In this document: one piece after another, positions 4,342 to 6,217 of the stretch
Layout: every line of letters begins with the position of its first letter
Position numbering within the stretch: position 1 is the first letter of the stretch
Source: an uncultured Pseudomonadota bacterium
Lineage (GTDB): Bacteria; Pseudomonadota; Gammaproteobacteria; Burkholderiales; Methylophilaceae
Reading direction: 5' to 3'
DNA length: 6,217 nucleotides
Assembly (NCBI GenBank): GCA_903854305.1
Contig: CAINWC010000140.1
Span: 1 to 6,217 of the forward strand
Position numbers and translations under genes: made by a program
The notes under the pieces: model-generated
Database searches by the model: none
Told to the model about the DNA's origin: nothing
The model's input: the letters and a program-made list of their open reading frames with translations, nothing else

Positions 4342-6217
4342 TCAATGCGCACTTTCCCAATTATTTCCCACGCCCACTTCAGCTAACAGCGGCACATCCA
4401 ACTTAGCTACGTGTTGCATCAATAGCGGCAGCGTAGTTTTAACCAACTCAAGTTCATGGTCAGGCACTTCAAGCACCAATTCATCGTGTACTTGCATGAT
4501 GAGTTTTGAGGCTAAATTTTTACCGTTGAGTTTTTCTGTTTTCAGCCATTGATCTACCGCAATCATTGCCAGCTTGATTAAATCAGCGGCTGTGCCTTGC
4601 ATCGGTGCGTTGATGGCCGCGCGTTCAGCACCTGCTCGCCTTGTGCCATTCGGGCTGTTGATTTCTGGTACCCATAATCTGCGGCCGAAATAGGTTTCTA
4701 CATAGCCTTTTTGTTTGGCGATTTCTCGGGTATTTTGCATGTATTCGCGCACGCCTGGGTAGCGTGAGAAGTAGCGTTCTATATAGTTAGCGGCAGCGCC
4801 TCTCTCAATGTTTAGATTTTGCGCTAAGCCGAATGCGCTCATGCCGTAAATGAGGCCAAAGTTGATGACTTTTGCGTAACGACGTTGTTCGCTATCTACC
4901 GCGTCTCGCTCTACGCCAAATACTTCAGCGGCGGTGGCGCGGTGAATATCTTCATTGTTGGCAAAGGCCTGCAACATACCTTCATCTTGCGATAAGTGCG
5001 CCATGATGCGCAGCTCGATTTGTGAATAGTCGGCAGAAACAATATGGCTACCCGCTGGCGCGATAAACGCTTCACGAATACGGCGGCCTTCCACTGAGCG
5101 TACGGGGATATTTTGTAAGTTAGGGTCTGAGCTCGCCAGTCTGCCCGTAATCGCCACCGCTTGATTGTAGCTAGTATGCACGCGGCCTGTAGCCGGGTTG
5201 ATCATGCGCGGCAGTTTGTCCGTGTAGGTCGATTTTAGTTTGGCCAATCCGCGATACTCTAGCAACACTTTTGGCAACGGGTAATCGAGTGCTAACTCTT
5301 GCAACACATCTTCATCGGTAGAAGGCGCGCCACTTGGCGTTTTTTTCGTCGGTTTGATGCCTAGCTTACCGAATAGAATCTCTTGTAATTGCTTAGGTGA
5401 AGCTAAGTTGAATGGCTGGCCAGCCAGTTCATACGCTTTATTTTCTAACGCAACTAACTTCATGCCAATTTCATTGCTTTGAATATTAAGCATGTCTCTA
5501 TCGATCAACACACCGTTACGCTCGATGGTGAACAGCACGTTCGAGCTTGGTATTTCAATCTGGCGGTAAATATAGTCCAGCTTGGTATCTGCGGCAATTT
5601 GCGGATACATGGCCTGATGCAACTGCATGGTAATGTCGGCATCTTCAGCCGCATACTCAGCCGCAACTTCTACCGTGACTTGGTTAAACGTCACCTGCTT
5701 GGCACCTTTGCCCGCCACTTCTTCAAACGTGATGGTTTTGATGTCTAAATGGCGCATGGCAAGGTCGTCCATGCCGTGGGTTTTGTGCGATTCAAACACG
5801 TAAGATTGTAATAGCGTATCGTGCGCAATGCCGTTTAGAGCGATGCCGTGATTCGCCAGCACGTGTTGGTCATATTTGAAATTTTGCCCCACTTTTTTGA
5901 TGGCAGGGTTTTCTAAAATGGGTTTGATTTTAGCTAAAGTTTCAGCAAAGTTAAGCTGCTCAGGCGCATCAAAATAATCATGTTTGAGCGGTAAATAAGC
6001 CGCGCTGCCAGCCTCTACGCTGAATGACATGCCAACAATTTTGGCCGTCATCGGGTCTAGTGAGGTGGTTTCGGTATCAAAGCAGACTAGCTCAGCGGTG
6101 CTGAGTTTTGCCAGCCAATGGTCTAGTTGTTCGTTGGTTAAAATCGTTTCGTAATTGCGGCTAGTGTTTGCTTGATAAGACTGCTCAAATAAATCCGTTC
6201 GTGGTGAGCTTGTCGAA
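4342..6217 (-). CDS. polA: DNA polymerase I, 3'-5' exonuclease and polymerase domains (5' part off the right edge)
   Basis: This cytosolic enzyme carries out repair synthesis and Okazaki-fragment processing. The frame is open to the window edge, showing 624 C-terminal residues. The 5'-3' exonuclease domain lies outside, and a full protein of about 930 residues is expected. Numbering from the first visible residue, the proofreading site is intact: FDTETTSLD (46-54, Asp47/Glu49), GQNFKYD ending at Asp116, and YAAEDAD with Tyr188 and Asp192. Polymerase motif A is SADYSQIELR (Asp396) and motif B is RRYAKVINFGLIYG (Lys449, Phe453, Tyr457). Motif C is MQVHDELVLE (His577, Asp578, Glu579). Distances between these residues match E. 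coli Pol I to within a residue, so proofreading and polymerisation should both work. The methionine at 6051 is internal, because the exonuclease motif DTE lies before it. The first visible codons derive from a dispersed-repeat-like sequence. A 111-bp gap separates it from the peptidase. Confidence 0.97.
   Translation of the reverse strand, partial: STSSPRTDLFEQSYQANTSRNYETILTNEQLDHWLAKLSTAELVCFDTETTSLDPMTAKIVGMSFSVEAGSAAYLPLKHDYFDAPEQLNFAETLAKIKPILENPAIKKVGQNFKYDQHVLANHGIALNGIAHDTLLQSYVFESHKTHGMDDLAMRHLDIKTITFEEVAGKGAKQVTFNQVTVEVAAEYAAEDADITMQLHQAMYPQIAADTKLDYIYRQIEIPSSNVLFTIERNGVLIDRDMLNIQSNEIGMKLVALENKAYELAGQPFNLASPKQLQEILFGKLGIKPTKKTPSGAPSTDEDVLQELALDYPLPKVLLEYRGLAKLKSTYTDKLPRMINPATGRVHTSYNQAVAITGRLASSDPNLQNIPVRSVEGRRIREAFIAPAGSHIVSADYSQIELRIMAHLSQDEGMLQAFANNEDIHRATAAEVFGVERDAVDSEQRRYAKVINFGLIYGMSAFGLAQNLNIERGAAANYIERYFSRYPGVREYMQNTREIAKQKGYVETYFGRRLWVPEINSPNGTRRAGAERAAINAPMQGTAADLIKLAMIAVDQWLKTEKLNGKNLASKLIMQVHDELVLEVPDHELELVKTTLPLLMQHVAKLDVPLLAEVGVGNNWESAH
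6195..6217. repeat. Part of a dispersed GAGCTTGTCGAA-type repeat inside the polA linker
   Basis: The plus strand reads CCGTTCGTGG followed by TGAGCTTGTCGAA up to the window end. I recall closely related sequences (TTCGACAAGCTCA followed by GAACGG, usually as an inverted repeat with complementary GTTCGTG/CACGAAC arms) scattered through many proteobacterial genomes. Here it is translated in frame on the minus strand as the first eight visible residues, STSSPRTD, just ahead of the 3'-5' exonuclease domain. Only one arm and the loop are in view; the second arm would lie past the right edge. Confidence 0.55.

Noticed and set aside
5479..5748. 89-codon plus-strand frame over polA
   Set aside because: It is antisense to the conserved exonuclease domain of polA and its translation matches nothing.
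6049..6051. ATG at 6051 as the start of a short, Klenow-like polymerase gene
   Set aside because: The frame stays open to the window edge, and the exonuclease DTE motif and preceding domain residues lie upstream. The methionine is internal to a normal polA.
1..6217. CRISPR array, tRNA/rRNA gene, transposase, toxin-antitoxin or phage-defence genes
   Set aside because: No spaced direct repeats, cloverleaf or matching protein motifs were seen on either strand.

Overview
This window looks like ordinary chromosomal sequence from a moderate-to-low-GC betaproteobacterium. My best guess is a methylotroph of the Methylophilaceae (Methylotenera/Methylophilus-like), based on remembered protein flavour and AT-leaning codon use; I could not run a search. 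It holds seven protein genes, two of them cut by the window edges. I saw no rRNA, tRNA, insertion sequence or CRISPR array.

Left part (1-1735): the 5' end of dusB (tRNA-dihydrouridine synthase B) reads leftward off the edge. It is divergent from a complete MFS transporter of the metabolite:H+ symporter group that reads rightward. The 170-bp gap between them carries weak back-to-back promoter candidates whose -10 boxes overlap. The transporter ends 9 bp from the convergent 3' end of a small TusA-family sulfur-carrier-like gene.

Middle and right part (1745-6217): everything reads leftward, in transcription order polA (5' part missing), a secreted HExxH putative metallopeptidase, a CinA-N-terminal-like MoaB/MogA-fold protein, a YkgJ-type cysteine-cluster protein and, after a 161-bp gap, the TusA-like gene. 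The CinA-like and YkgJ-like genes overlap by one base (TAATG), and the peptidase stops 7 bp before the CinA-like start. These three are therefore probably one transcript, possibly fed by polA as well.

Most functions are housekeeping: tRNA modification, DNA repair/replication, sulfur relay and metal-centre or cofactor-related proteins. The least ordinary items are two. One is the AT-rich exported metallopeptidase, with an unrecognised N-terminal beta-rich domain, lodged between polA and the CinA-like gene. The other is a GAGCTTGTCGAA-type dispersed repeat lying in frame inside the polA linker at the right edge. I found no convincing evidence of a new multi-gene system.
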